Assembly: GCA_001557505.1 (NCBI GenBank)
Contig: LSAX01000005.1
Location: 2,046,001-2,110,000 of the forward strand
Length of the DNA stretch: 64,000 nucleotides
Reading direction: 5' to 3'
Source: Reticulascus tulasneorum
Lineage: Eukaryota; Ascomycota; Sordariomycetes; Glomerellales; Reticulascaceae
A program made the position numbers and the translations under genes. Numbering within the stretch: the stretch's first letter is position 1; each line of letters opens with the position of its first letter. Below are positions 11,027 through 22,238 of this stretch, piece by piece. Under the pieces are notes generated by a model. The model did no database searches and had not been told where the DNA came from. It saw only the letters and a list, made by a program, of their open reading frames with translations.

Positions 11027-12111
11027 GTCGGTCTTTGGTTCTTGGCTATTCTCAATTACGAGATAGGCAGTCCAGCTTCCAGCGTTTTGAGGCAACAAAC
11101 TCTCTTCCTCTCTTAATTTGACAACAGTCTGTTTTCGAGCAGAAACGCAGAGGTCACAGAGGCCGCTTGGAACAGCAGTTGATGGGAATCAGGAGCCTTC
11201 GCCGCAGATGAGAGCGATAGGTGCTAGGCAAGCCGGCAACGTAAAACTGTTATTGTTATTGAGCATGGGTTAAGATTCCATTATTTGCCCTAGCTTGTGC
11301 CAAGCCACGGGAAGCCATCAGTGGCAATGGTTCGTCTTTGATCCGCCTAGCCAATGGGTGTTTGCAAGCAAGCCGATCACTGAGCACGTGCTAGCTAGAA
11401 GTGTCCGACTGGATACCAGCGATGACTACTCGTTGAGACGACAGGCGATATTGCAAACAATGGTCGGACTGATTGGTTTTAAGGCAGCAACAGAGGTCAA
11501 GTTTCCATTATATTCAGCACTCGAAACAGAGATGCTTTTCCGGCCATTAGACACAGCACACCACCCACATGCGCGCACCGTTTTTGTCCATCCCGGGATG
11601 CGTATCCCGCACACGCCCGGTTGGAGCCATCGGCCCACCCCAACTCCCGATTCCAAGAGAAGTATAACGCTGATAATCGTACTAATACAATTTCCGAAAT
11701 TGGGACGAATGCCTCGTTGTCGGCCCCGGGTTTTCCTCCGTTTTCGTCCATGAAACGCCTAGCCAGACGCTTTCCCCCGTCTATATGTCCTCACATCGGC
11801 GTCCATCTATCTCCTTCCGCGTTTCCGTTGTTCGGAATTCCAATGTCCGAAGAACCCAAGGTTCATAATCGTGTGCAAAAGTTTCTGTCATAATATAAGT
11901 CGTATGGTTAAAAGAAATATCCGATGCTCAAGAGCATCGGGGCCGAGAGAACTGAATAGGTGAGTAATGTATATGTACAGATGCCGGTATGTAGATTGCG
12001 GTTATTGGTCCTAAATCCAATGATCGTCGTTTCTCGTTGGCGAAGTCGGTCGCTCAGTTTGATTCCTAAAATTGGATCATGTTGCATCTAGCCCTCCATC
12101 GAGGCCAGAGG
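11027..12111. other. Intergenic region between CHR transporter and Zn2Cys6 regulator
   Basis: 1.1 kb upstream of the transporter and downstream of the regulator. Open frames here (for example 11295-11753 plus) lack motifs and start context. No RNA gene seen. Confidence 0.4.
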
Positions 12112-15100
12112 CTATCGCCGCTTCATCATCGGTCCGCTTCCGTCGTACTCCCAAGCCCGCTTGAGGCCACCTTCGTAGACACTTGCCACGGATTCTTGCC
12201 ACATGGCTGGAGTAATAAAAGACTGAACGGGAGCAGCGGAAAACTGCTGTCCCATCTGCGGGGCACCTGCGGGAAGGGACGCATTTACCGCCTGAACATC
12301 CTGGAGGGTCGGGACCTCGGGGGCACCTGAAGGCGAACTTAGAGACGTGGATTGGGGAGGAGCGCCTGCTGGCGGCGGCTGGACTTGAGGCGTACCAAAA
12401 GATGTATTCCATTGCCTGCGCACATATTAGACTTGCACGAGCTCGGGGTTCGCGGCTCATGAACTTACTCAAAGATCCGGGCGGGATTCCACGCCGGTGG
12501 ATTTGTTAGTGGTATAGTTTGTGCCATGCCTGGCGCTTGCGATCCTTGGCTGGATGACATCATGGCAAGGGACTGTATAGCGGGCGAGTCACTCTTGCTG
12601 TCCATAGCGCCGGTAGAGATGGGAGGTGTGATGGGGTGGCTGGCATAACTGACTTGGGAGTGTTGGTGGATGTTCTGTGAATCCAGCTGCTGGTCCATGG
12701 AGCCGCCGCGCCCCAGGGTCGGCTGATAGCCCCGTGGAGGACTAGAATGATTCGATGACTGCGGGCTCCCGTAGGGGAAGCTGGGTTTGAGCATGAACGG
12801 TTTCCTGGTGTCGGCCGAAAACGCCTCGCGCACTGCGTTGATCTGCTTCTGCAAGTCGACCATCGGCCAGACGGCCATGACTTTCTCCAGCACGCGCATG
12901 TGCCGTGCGAAGAACTCGCGGGCATCCGTATTCAGGTCCGGATCGGGAGATGTTATGGCTACCTGTGGTTCGGAAAGTCGTTAGTTGGCTCCTACCGCCG
13001 GGGACATGTTATAACCTACAAGGTGGAGGACAATGCATGAAAGCCCGCAATAGACAGTGAAACTAAATCCACGCTGCATGCACTGAAGCCCAGTAAGCCC
13101 GAACGAGTTCATGACGCCTTCCTGCAGCCGGCACAAGGCTTTCGCGGCCGAGTAGCAGACCATCATATGCTGCTTCCACTGGCCGTCGACCCCGTTCGGG
13201 CCCATGAACGCGAGCTGTGGTCTATGCAACAGGATGAGCGTCAGGTGGTAGTAGGAGTGAAGGTTCCCAATGAAGGGCGACGAAAGCCAGGGCGCGGACC
13301 CGTCTGGCGGGAAGGTGACGGACAAGTCCGCCGGCAGGTCATTTAACCAAGAATTCAATGCAGGATTGAGTTGCACGAATTCTGGATCGACACCCCACTC
13401 CTTCTTCTTCTTGATACGGCCGTAGATGGTGTTCATCCTGCTCACGTTGCGAACAATTCTGGCGAAGTACGTGAAGTTTCGTGAGATGTGGTATTCGGAG
13501 TCGTCGCCTCCAGGAATCGGGCGAGGGACACTAAAGTCAATCGAATCCAGCTCAACAGCGAGATCGGTGCGACCTAGATCATGTTTAGAGCCGAAGGCGC
13601 GGATCTCGCGGGGAAGGGAACCGACCTTGGGGCGATCCAACCATCACCTCACAGACAAAGATGGTTTGCCAGATCCTATTCTTCAACTGGCATTCGAGGG
13701 GGTTCGCGCCGCACGGTCGCCCAGCTTGGTGATCGGCATAGTGCTCGTCCAACGACATGTCCTTACCCATTTGCACGCACTGGACAACGGTCATCCAGGA
13801 GCGATAGTAGTAACCCCGCTTCGGGGCCGCCTCCCGAGCTTTGAGAACGATCAATAGCGCCTGCAATGTGCTTAATCTAGGCACATCCATGAATGAATCG
13901 GCGTGTTCTGCGGCAATGTCAGTTGAATGTCGGCGATTAGAGCTGTCGTGGCTGCTTACTCGATGCCAGGGCGAGCCATTGCTGACCCTGGGCCGGCTCG
14001 TCCGCCAGGCGTCCAGCGATCGCAAATATCGATTCAAGGATAAGTGGTGAGATGGACTCTCTGTTCGTGTTCCACTGCTGGTAAAACAAGCTCTTGCTGA
14101 TGACGGGGACATACGGGTGAACATGGGTAAAGTACAGATCGAAGTAATGCAGAACGGTCTCGTCGTCAGGCATCAATTCCGGCGGGATACGGATCTTTAA
14201 CCCGGGCCCTGACATCAGCGGAGGCAAAGAACTCTTGTAGTCGTCGGCGTCCTCGAAAGCTGGTTCCTCTTCGTGCCTAAAGGAAGCCTTGTTCCTCAAA
14301 TAAGGTGCTGCGTTTGGATTATCAGTCACCGTACAAATATGGAAACGCATCTAAAAAATGAATTAAAGTCCGCTTACCTGTGCCTGCTTCGTTCACTTTC
14401 AAGGACCCCAACAGGTCCGCAAGATCCTGTTGCTGGTATGAACTAGCTGGCGAATACGGCTCCGGAGGTGAGTCGGGCCGCGAGCCGTGGTGAAGCGGAG
14501 GGGTAGGGAAGACATTTTGCGATCCGTACGGCTGGTCAATGATGGAGACCTGGGGAGGAACTGTAGTGTAGTGGAGGTTATGCTGGCTAGTCGGGGTGTC
14601 CGAGTAATGCACAGGTTGGTAGACGTTGGGGTTATCGGAGTAACTGCCTTGCGCCGCGTACATTGAGGGGCCTGGTTTCGCGGCGCCGGCCATCATCGAC
14701 TGTTGCTGCATGGGAACCTGCTGTCGGAAGCTGTCCTGGAGCTGGTTGGGATCGGCAAAGTCATCCCCTTCCGGTTCATAGGCGCTCGTGTCCGCCGACG
14801 ACCCATCGTACTGACCATTCGGCCGAATGCAGTGAAGCTTGAGTCTGATACAGGCGGAGCAAGGCCAAGTGTTGGTGGTTGCCGCGTCGCATTTGATCTT
14901 CCTCCTTCGGCACCCCTCACATGCTCTCATAACTAGCACAAATCATCAGTCTCGGACGGTTCGCGCGCCGCCAGTAGGGGCACAAGTCCTCATACCCTTC
15001 AGCCGTTTATGACGGTTGTGCTCATCCACGAAGACATAGTCTGCAGGCCAGTTAGAGTCAGATCCGGGGCGGGGGAGGGGCGTGGGGGAAAGGGAAAGAG

Positions 15101-15231
15101 AAAGGATAGAGCGGGTAGGGGAGCGCACTCTTTTGCGTCTCTCTCTGCTGGTACTGCTGCGGTGCAAAGGAGAAGCTGCCCATTTGCGAGCTCTGAGGCA
15201 AGATCCGCCTCCCAGTTGGGTCGTTGGACAT
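12112..15231 (-). CDS. Large Zn2Cys6 transcription factor with fungal_trans domain
   Basis: Eight exons (minus): 15129-15231, 14996-15040, 14378-14932, 13960-14307, 13626-13907, 13020-13573, 12469-12962 and 12112-12415. The model gives 894 residues and all seven introns (52-88 bp) keep frame. After a Gln-rich N-terminus comes the basic stretch 'VFVDEHNRHKRLKVM', spliced directly to the zinc cluster: C54-x2-C-x6-C-x9-C-x2-C-x6-C ('RACEGCRRRKIKC…PCSACIRLKLHC'). The middle homology region follows, with 'LHYFDLYFTHVHPYVPVI', 'LLIVLKAREAAPKRGYYYR' and 'LLHRPQLAFMGPN'. The last about 230 residues are Pro/Gln/Ser-rich, an activation-domain type. The cluster and its basic lead-in remind me of the CLR-1/ClrA cellulose-regulon group; that is recollection, not a search result. 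The leader likely carries a start-stop uORF (15290-15295). Confidence 0.88.
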
Positions 15232-15289
15232 TTCGAATCGAGTATTGAGGACTTGGCCTCGGGCGAAGGGGCGGGAGACGAGGAGCCGT

Positions 15290-15295
15290 TCACAT
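15290..15295 (-). promoter_or_regulatory. Start-stop minimal uORF (ATGTGA) upstream of the Zn2Cys6 regulator
   Basis: On the minus strand an ATG is followed immediately by TGA, 58 nt before the chosen CDS start at 15231. If the transcript starts upstream, ribosomes would initiate and terminate at once. Start-stop elements are known to stall ribosomes and lower downstream initiation. Transcription of this segment is inferred. Confidence 0.45.
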
Positions 15296-15802
15296 CAAAA
15301 ATTCCCGAGGAGCTGGTCCGGTGGGCTGAAGAGGGTCGAAGACGGCGAGCCTAGCCGGTCGTCGGGTCGAGAATGCGAGGCAGGATGACAGTTAGATGGA
15401 AGAAGGAGAAGAAAATGGAGGGGAGTGAGGTCTCGACTCTTTTCTGGAGTAGCCGGCAGGTAAGGTACGGGATTGGTGGGCGAGGGGCGGCAGCTGTGTG
15501 GGAGGATGTCAAGCCTTATTATGAACGTGTGACAAGGCGGTCCCGGATACAGGATTGTTAAGCCTGCTGCGTACAGCAGGGGTCGCCGGGGTCCAAAGGA
15601 AAGATCTGGGTTTATTATGGCAAGGTCATATCGCTGCAGGGTCAGACAAGGAGGAAGGGACCTGGTGTCGTTGATGGGATGAGATGGATTGGGATGGGAT
15701 AGGATGGGGTTGTGCCCCACGACTCGCCTGGGGAGGGGGGGTGGATGTTTCCTGTAAGCGTGGGCGTCCAGGGATGCAGTTTTGCCGCAATGGTAGTTGT
15801 GG

Positions 15803-15844
15803 CGGTGGAGGAGGAGGTGGTGGTCGTAGTCGTAGTCGTAGTGG
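15803..15844. repeat. GGA/GGT and GTCGTA simple repeats
   Basis: A run of GGA/GGT triplets passes into three tandem GTCGTA/GTAGTC-type units. It is low-complexity DNA that opens frames on both strands. Confidence 0.6.
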
Positions 15845-16996
15845 TGTGGCCAGCAATCGACAAGCGCTAGCCACTTGTACCTAGCAAGGCCAAAAGGATT
15901 CAATCGAAGTTGCGATGACCTTGTCGTTCGGATTGAAAGTACCGAGCGTCTAGTCCCCTCTGTGCTTTCGTCCAGCGAAACTCTGAGAAGGACCCTGTTA
16001 TAGACTGAAACGGATACAGGATGAAAAACTAGGTGCGTTCCCTGGAGACGGTGAATGCCGCTGGCTCCAGTCTCCTCCTCGTGAGACGGCCGGGGGGTAT
16101 TCGATGGGGGACCAAGGGGCGACGACGACGATGGATGAATTGGGGAGCGACGCACACAACATCGAACGAAATCGATGGCAAGTGAAAGGTAGGTAGGGGC
16201 TAGCGGGGCCAGGTCAAGACCTTTTGCGACACCGAGAACGTCTGTGGGTCATTACTGTGTATGCAAGTCTGTACGAAGTACGTAGGTAGCCCTGAGTAGC
16301 GAGCTTCTTGTATCTGCCGCCAGAGACACAGCGACAAGGAGCAGTGAGATTGTGTATGAAGAGGGCTAGTGGCATGCAATGCAGCGGAGGTGGGCGAGCG
16401 ACGCTGGAAGAAGTGATGGATGGCGGACACATGCGAGCGAACGGCGAGGTTTTAGGACGTTGCGATGGGGTTGACGATGACATGGACATGACAGCGGCGG
16501 TAGGTAGACAGAGCAGGTTCGGGTTCAGGGTTCGATGGTTATTAGTTCCTTCCACTGCCAGTCTGAGCTGGTCTGTCTGATCGGTCGTCGGCCAAGTCCC
16601 GAGAGACGTAGCGTGCGTATTCCCAGTGCTAAGAAGGTAGGGTCTAGAGGTAGTAAGGTAAGGTAGGTAAGGCAGGCCCTGTAGGTTTAGTTTATCCAGG
16701 CACCTCGTCGTCCACATGAATACCGACCCAGCCGCTGAACCGCGACTTGGAGAGGTACGTAAGGTACCTTACCTTCACATCCGTTCTGCGCATGAACAAC
16801 ATCTGTCGTAATTACCTCCAAGTACAGAAGAGAGGCCGTACTATGTACGCGCACACATGGCAATTGTACCTCGTCTAGTCTCTGGTCCGCTGCCATGTAC
16901 CTTGTACGGCCCGCTACCTGAGTATGAAGGTAGTTAGGCAGTGAAGCATTCATCCCCACTTCCCTCAGGGACCCCCAGCTCACCTTATCACGCACG

Positions 16997-17020
16997 CTGG
17001 AGTCCTGGAGTCCTGGAGTC
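16997..17020. repeat. Three tandem copies of CTGGAGTC
   Basis: An 8-bp unit repeated three times without mismatch in the gene-poor interval. Confidence 0.7.
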
Positions 17021-18411
17021 TCCGGCCCAGCCCCAGAGGTGGTCACGGTGGTGTATGCCGTTTCAACGCCGCACAACATTCTGTTCCGTGCAGTGTTAGT
17101 CCTGCCTGGCCAGTTAGTCTTTCAGCCACTGGTGCAACCGTCCTCGTTGGTGCCAGGTATTCGAGTCGGCCCCTAACCCTAGTATAGTTACTTCGTTGCC
17201 CACAGACGCCAGGACCCCGGCAGCCCTCCCAAGGCAGCCCCCTACCTACAAACGTGCAGCGTAGTACTCAGAAAGTGCACCAGAAGCTAGGGCATGTGGC
17301 ACGAGGAACGAAGTGGGGTGCCGCTCACATGGTTTGTACCACCAGTCTGGCGCTGGGATTGGATCGGGAAGATGATCATGGATCATCACTGATGAAGCCA
17401 GATAGCCACCCCAGGCCAGGGGGAAGAGGAAGGGGCGGACGATGGAAGGCGCGGCAAAGCACGAGGTGGCACACACAAGAATCGCCCACTGTTCGATCAC
17501 CTACCAGCCTCCCATGTAGGGGTGCTTATACCGGTAAGTACGGTACACCGCCAGGTACATCACCACATCATTATTCGAGTGTGTGTATATGTATACAGTT
17601 GAGCAGGAGGAGGAGCAGGAGGAGCAGTGAAGAGGAGCGGCTGGCTTGGTTCGGCAAGATGCGTAGGTACCTAGTCAGAACCCAGCTCCTGCGCGCTGTG
17701 CGGGGACCTAAGCAGGGAATTCAAAAGTGACATGCAGGAAATAAGTTAAACGCTGAACCAGATAAGTTAGGCTCCCTCTGGTGGAAGCCGGACCACCTCC
17801 ATTCAGGACATGTCCACTCAAGCTTGCTCGTACGTGCGTGCATACTATCTACGTACCTGCCTGTCTCAAGGTACATACTACGTACACATGTATGGCAATA
17901 TCAGGTCAGGTGTGTTGCGCCATCCACCGTCTTCCTCAAAGGTCCCTACCAACCTTCACATGCATCCACACACGCTTCACCACCACCTTGCAGCCATCTC
18001 GCGTGCTGGCCAGCTTCCAAAGACTCTTGGTGCCGCGCACAGGGAAGGCTCTCCATCATCTTACCAAAACTCCACTGTTTGACCTGACCGCTCGCCCCGC
18101 TGGACTCCTATCTCTCAGGGACTTCCGACCATTTCGTGAAAACCCACATATGCACATCTGGCCGTCGATGTCGTATTCAGTATAGTGTTTGTTGGCGCAG
18201 ACTACCTACCCAGGAATCGCCCCCAAAGTTCTAAATGCGAACGAGCCAAAGATCCCAAAATAAAAATCCTACAAAACTGACAACGGCTCCCGTCAATGGC
18301 TCTCGACTCGTCCGCTCATGGGGTGGCGTCAACCACATTACAAGTAATTAGACAGAAAACGGCCAATGTATGGGCAGGGGCTGCTATACCTGTCGTCCAC
18401 AGCCCCCCCCG

Positions 18412-18438
18412 TCTCTCTCTCTCTCTCTCTCTCTCTCT
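18412..18438. repeat. (CT)n microsatellite
   Basis: About 13 uninterrupted TC/CT dinucleotides, preceded by a short C run. Confidence 0.9.
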
Positions 18439-18747
18439 TCTTCCCTATTAAGATGGACCAAGACTCTTTGCCTGAGCATAAATTCGAGCTGCCCGTGCGA
18501 AACATGTGGACCTATCTCACGAACGAAGCGCATGAACTACACTTTTCAAACATTTTGATTATTTCGCATCTCGCCGAAACTCACAGGCTTTCTTCTCCCT
18601 TGTTAGCTCATAATTAGTCGAATTGCTCATGTCAATCTGCTTGATTAGTTCTCCTCCTCATCAAAAATTCATGTCCACACCACCTACTTCTGTCGGGTGC
18701 CAAGAGTTCATTTGACCTGGTTCGCAGAGAGGAGAGTGCTAGCATTC

Positions 18748-18788
18748 GTTTCCTTCCTTTCCTTCTTTCTTTCTTTCTTTCCTCCTCA
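18748..18788. repeat. Polypyrimidine TTTCC/TTTC tract
   Basis: About 40 bp consisting almost only of T and C with TTTC and TTCC units. Confidence 0.8.
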
Positions 18789-21289
18789 GGTGGGCATCCT
18801 GGGCATCCAGAGGGGCCAACTAGTCCTACCTTAACTGAAAGCTAATAAAGAAGGGAAGTCGAAAAATGCAGGAACCTGACTGGGTTCCTTGCGGTGACAA
18901 CCGGGGACCTCCCGGGTCACTGCATTTGCAGCTCTTGGCTACAATAGGGTGAATATGGCTGTCGGTGTCGCTTCAATGTCCCATCGTTCGTGGGATCGCG
19001 GGGTTTGCCCGCTGCCTTTCATCCGCTGCCCACACCACTCAGGGCTTCTGATGGCTGCTTGGGAGTGGTGGCTTTTGGTGCCTTGACTTTGCTCCGACAA
19101 GGATGAGGAAAACGCCTGTCTCGAGTATCGCCGAGAAGGTCCTGGTTACGGCTTGAAGTCTGTGTACATGCCTCCTGGCCTGGCTCAGGCTAGGTGAAGT
19201 GTATGCCATTTATTGCATGGCCTTGCGCTTCTCTGCCGCATGCCTCTCTGATAACGTACATTGTGGTGCACCTAGAACTCCTCGGAGGTAAGTCTTCGCG
19301 TTATTTGGACAATGCGCACCATGCCCACGATGCAGTTCATTCTCTCCGCCGAGGAATGCTGGCACTGGCGCTTGTGCTGCCTTCTGACCCCAGCAATTAA
19401 CCGAAACCCCCATTCCTGCTGTTACCCAACCGGCATCGGGATGGAAGGTCACTGCTGGTTTTCCAAGACGGAACTCTGCACGCCCCCAAGGAGCATACAT
19501 AGTACGTGAGTACGTACTACTGGTAGGCGGGTGGGTCAAATGGGGTGAGGAGGTCGTGCTTGGTGTAACATTGTTTCACATGCCAAAGCGCCTACGAGAT
19601 AATTGCCTGGCTAGATGTTGCCGAGGGATGGAACCTTCCGCTGGTTGCTCCCCAGCCTCCATGACAAGCTCGACTGGAGCTCTCTTAGCTTATTAACCAG
19701 CACTCGTAAGTGGCTACCCTAAGGGGTTGAGTGCCTGGCGAAAACCGGCATTGTCGTTTCAGTCTGCATAGCTCATCGTGAAATCCTGGGGGTAGGGGAC
19801 GGGTGGTTCGGATCCGACCACCCCAGGTTATCGAATTTGGACCAAAGTCATCCCAAGTGGGAAGAGTGCTTGACGAGCTAGTAACTAGGTTGTGCCTGTC
19901 AATCATGGCTATCTTGTTCTGAGGCACGGCCACCACGATTACGACCTTTTGGCCCACCGTCACGATGGGATTCACGTCGCAAACCCTACTAGTGAAAGTC
20001 TTGGTTAGTAGGAGCTAACCCTGCATGAGTTACTTGTGCTAGATCAGCAGGTGTGAAATGTTGTCCTGGCATCATGCTACCCTTGCCTGCACGAGATTGC
20101 TGATTTCAAGAATGGCCTTGCTGATGCGGCTTCGATGCAATACTGCAATATTGAAGCGATATCATCGGCACTTGATGTATATACGAAAGAACAGACACGT
20201 GCCACTCACGTCCGACAGGCTGGATCGGCCCTGATGGGGATCTGGGCGCCATCGACCCAAAATCTATTGCAGTGCCGTAAGTTTAGCCCTTTCCAGGTAT
20301 TGTTTCCGACGGGGAGCGGGTGAAATGCACCAATACTGACCAAGACTACGTCAACACAGCACTGCCAGGGACGGGAACGCCTCCCCAACCGGCGACGCGC
20401 ATTACCGTTCCATTTGCCCTTCCAGCTTCCATGGTGCTTCGACGCAAGGATCGTCGGGTCCTGGAAATCACCTCGATGGGTATCAATTTCCCCTACCCCG
20501 CCATTCCATCATGCTTCCAGAAACCGGTCCGTACTATTCGTCATCCCTCCCACTGAAAAGCCAATATTTCGGAGCCGTGAGCAGACAAAATTGCTCATTA
20601 GCACGGCTCAAACCGGAAATCCCTACCAGAGAAGCCGGACAAATGTAGAAGGCATGAAGTCATCCCGTTGCGGGCGCACTGTGTTGAGATCAATTCAATA
20701 TCAATCTGCGGCGATGTGCGCCTGTGCGGTCCTCGATCCCTCAGCCTTATTATTTATTGCCTGCCAAGGTACCCAAAGACCATGGGAATTGAGGTTCAGC
20801 CAGGACTTTGCAGTTTCTCGTATCCCGTCCGAATGACCTGCAGCAGGGCATCTCATCTCAACCAGGCCCTGCACCACTTTCGCTTCCCGAGTGTGAAGAT
20901 CATCTTGAATAATTGACCCCTGCTGGGCGCCGCCATTATCCCCCCCAAGAAGCCAGACACAGCATTTTGTGGTATTCGTGGCAAGCCACCCTACCGGGTT
21001 TGTAAAGAGGAGATTCGATGATGATGCATCCACGAAATAAAGTGCGGCTTATCTAATCACCGATGACGGGGGGGCGACATCCTGGAAATATTGATTTTCA
21101 GCATTCAATGTCATTTCACCTCATCCACCAACCAGCCAACGCCACCACGCGCAACGAAATTTCGACTCGTAAGCCTCATTTCCAAGACAGTTTTCCTACC
21201 CAGAACCTGCTTTGAAGTCGTGCTCGTGTGCGGCAAGCAACCCAAACACCAACGATTCTCCGTCGTGCCTTCCTAGGTAGGTGGCAAAC

Positions 21290-22238
21290 ATGGATGCATC
21301 CCTCGATAACGCCAACCCAACCATCCTGAGCGCAGCCCAGCTCCCGACCCGTCAGAAGAAAAAGGATGGGCCAAGACTCGGGCCTGACACCAGATACGAC
21401 GACATCATCTTTGCCAAACCCGCCTACCTATCACGACCTCTTTGCAACGACAGTGCCTTATGGCCTGAGAAAGACGGCAGGGGTGGTGACGAGTTCACAG
21501 AGGAACCTATCGATGAGCAAGAAATCTACGGTAGGCTTGGCTTTCCATCTATTTCACTTTCCGTGTCTACCTTGCCATTCGATCCCGTGCGCCTGCTTGA
21601 ACGCGGCTTGCCATGACCTGTTGTCTCTGGCCCGTCACGCCACGCTCCAGCGGGATGCCCTTCAAGGCAGTTGAGCAAACTTGCCTTACAATGCATTCGC
21701 GACATCAAATCTCTCGCAATTCATTACGAAGAGGAAGGTGACGGAGCCTAGATCACATCAGATGGTGACTTTCACTGCTCCCTCGTTCTGCAATGCAATG
21801 CACATGACCTGCAATGAAATCGTAAGGTAGATCAGATCAGACCACTGACGTTTCGCAGATCTCATTTCGACGATATCAGACCCAGAACACCCCCTCTCTC
21901 TAGGGCAACTGGCTGTAGTCAACTTGCCGGACATTCATATCAACCCACCTCCTTATTCAGGCATATCGGGCCACAATACCTTGGTACAGGTGCTGGTCGA
22001 GATCACACCAACCATTACCCACTGCTCCCTTGCCACGGTGATAGGCTTGGGTGTTAGAGTTCGCTTGGAACAAGCATTGCCGCCAAATTATCGAGTTGAC
22101 GTGAGAGTCAAGGAGAACACGCACAGCCAGGACGACCAGGTTAACAAGCAGCTCGCCGATAAAGAGCGAGTGGCTGCTGCCCTGGAGAACGATACCTTGA
22201 AGGGAGTCCTGGACAAGATGCTCGAGACATGTGCATGA
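21290..22238 (+). CDS. CIA2: CIA2/MIP18 family cytosolic iron-sulfur assembly protein
   Basis: Exons 21290-21530 and 21859-22238; 206 residues. The start MDASLDNANPTILSAAQL is the first ATG of the frame. The second exon gives the DUF59/MIP18 domain: 'DLISTISDPEHPLSLGQLAV', 'ITPTITHCSLATVIGLGVRV' with the reactive Cys, and 'VRVKENTHSQDDQVNKQL', which is strongly conserved, ending 'ALENDTLKGVLDKMLETC'. This factor works with Cia1 and Met18 to insert Fe-S clusters into cytosolic and nuclear apoproteins. The intron is 328 bp, far longer than its neighbours, with GTAGGC donor and TTTCGCAG acceptor. The junction joins EIY|DLISTI in frame exactly as expected for the family. I see no extra exon inside it. 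Isolated in gene-poor DNA. Confidence 0.93.

Larger units (their letters stand above)
15232..21289. other. About 6 kb gene-poor region
   Basis: No protein with recognisable motifs was found on either strand. The first part (15.2-16.7 kb) is probably promoter and leader of the minus-strand regulator. The long frame 15295-16155 (minus) is low-complexity Pro/Ser/His. From about 16.6 to 17.9 kb the DNA is rich in short AGGTA/GTAC words. Simple repeats lie at 15803-15844, 16997-17020, 18412-18438 and 18748-18788. From 18.8 to 21.2 kb I see nothing specific except the upstream region of the CIA2 gene. Confidence 0.5.

Noticed and set aside
15295..16155. 286-codon minus-strand open frame upstream of the Zn2Cys6 regulator
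   Set aside because: Low-complexity Pro/Ser/His composition, no motif, and it sits in the expected promoter/leader; considered a chance frame.
16520..16560. GGGTTCGATGG resembling a tRNA B-box
   Set aside because: Lacks the CC end of the B-box and has no A-box or acceptor stem upstream.
16308..18617. Multiple overlapping short frames on both strands
   Set aside because: No domain, no splice-joinable series, and composition follows the simple repeats.
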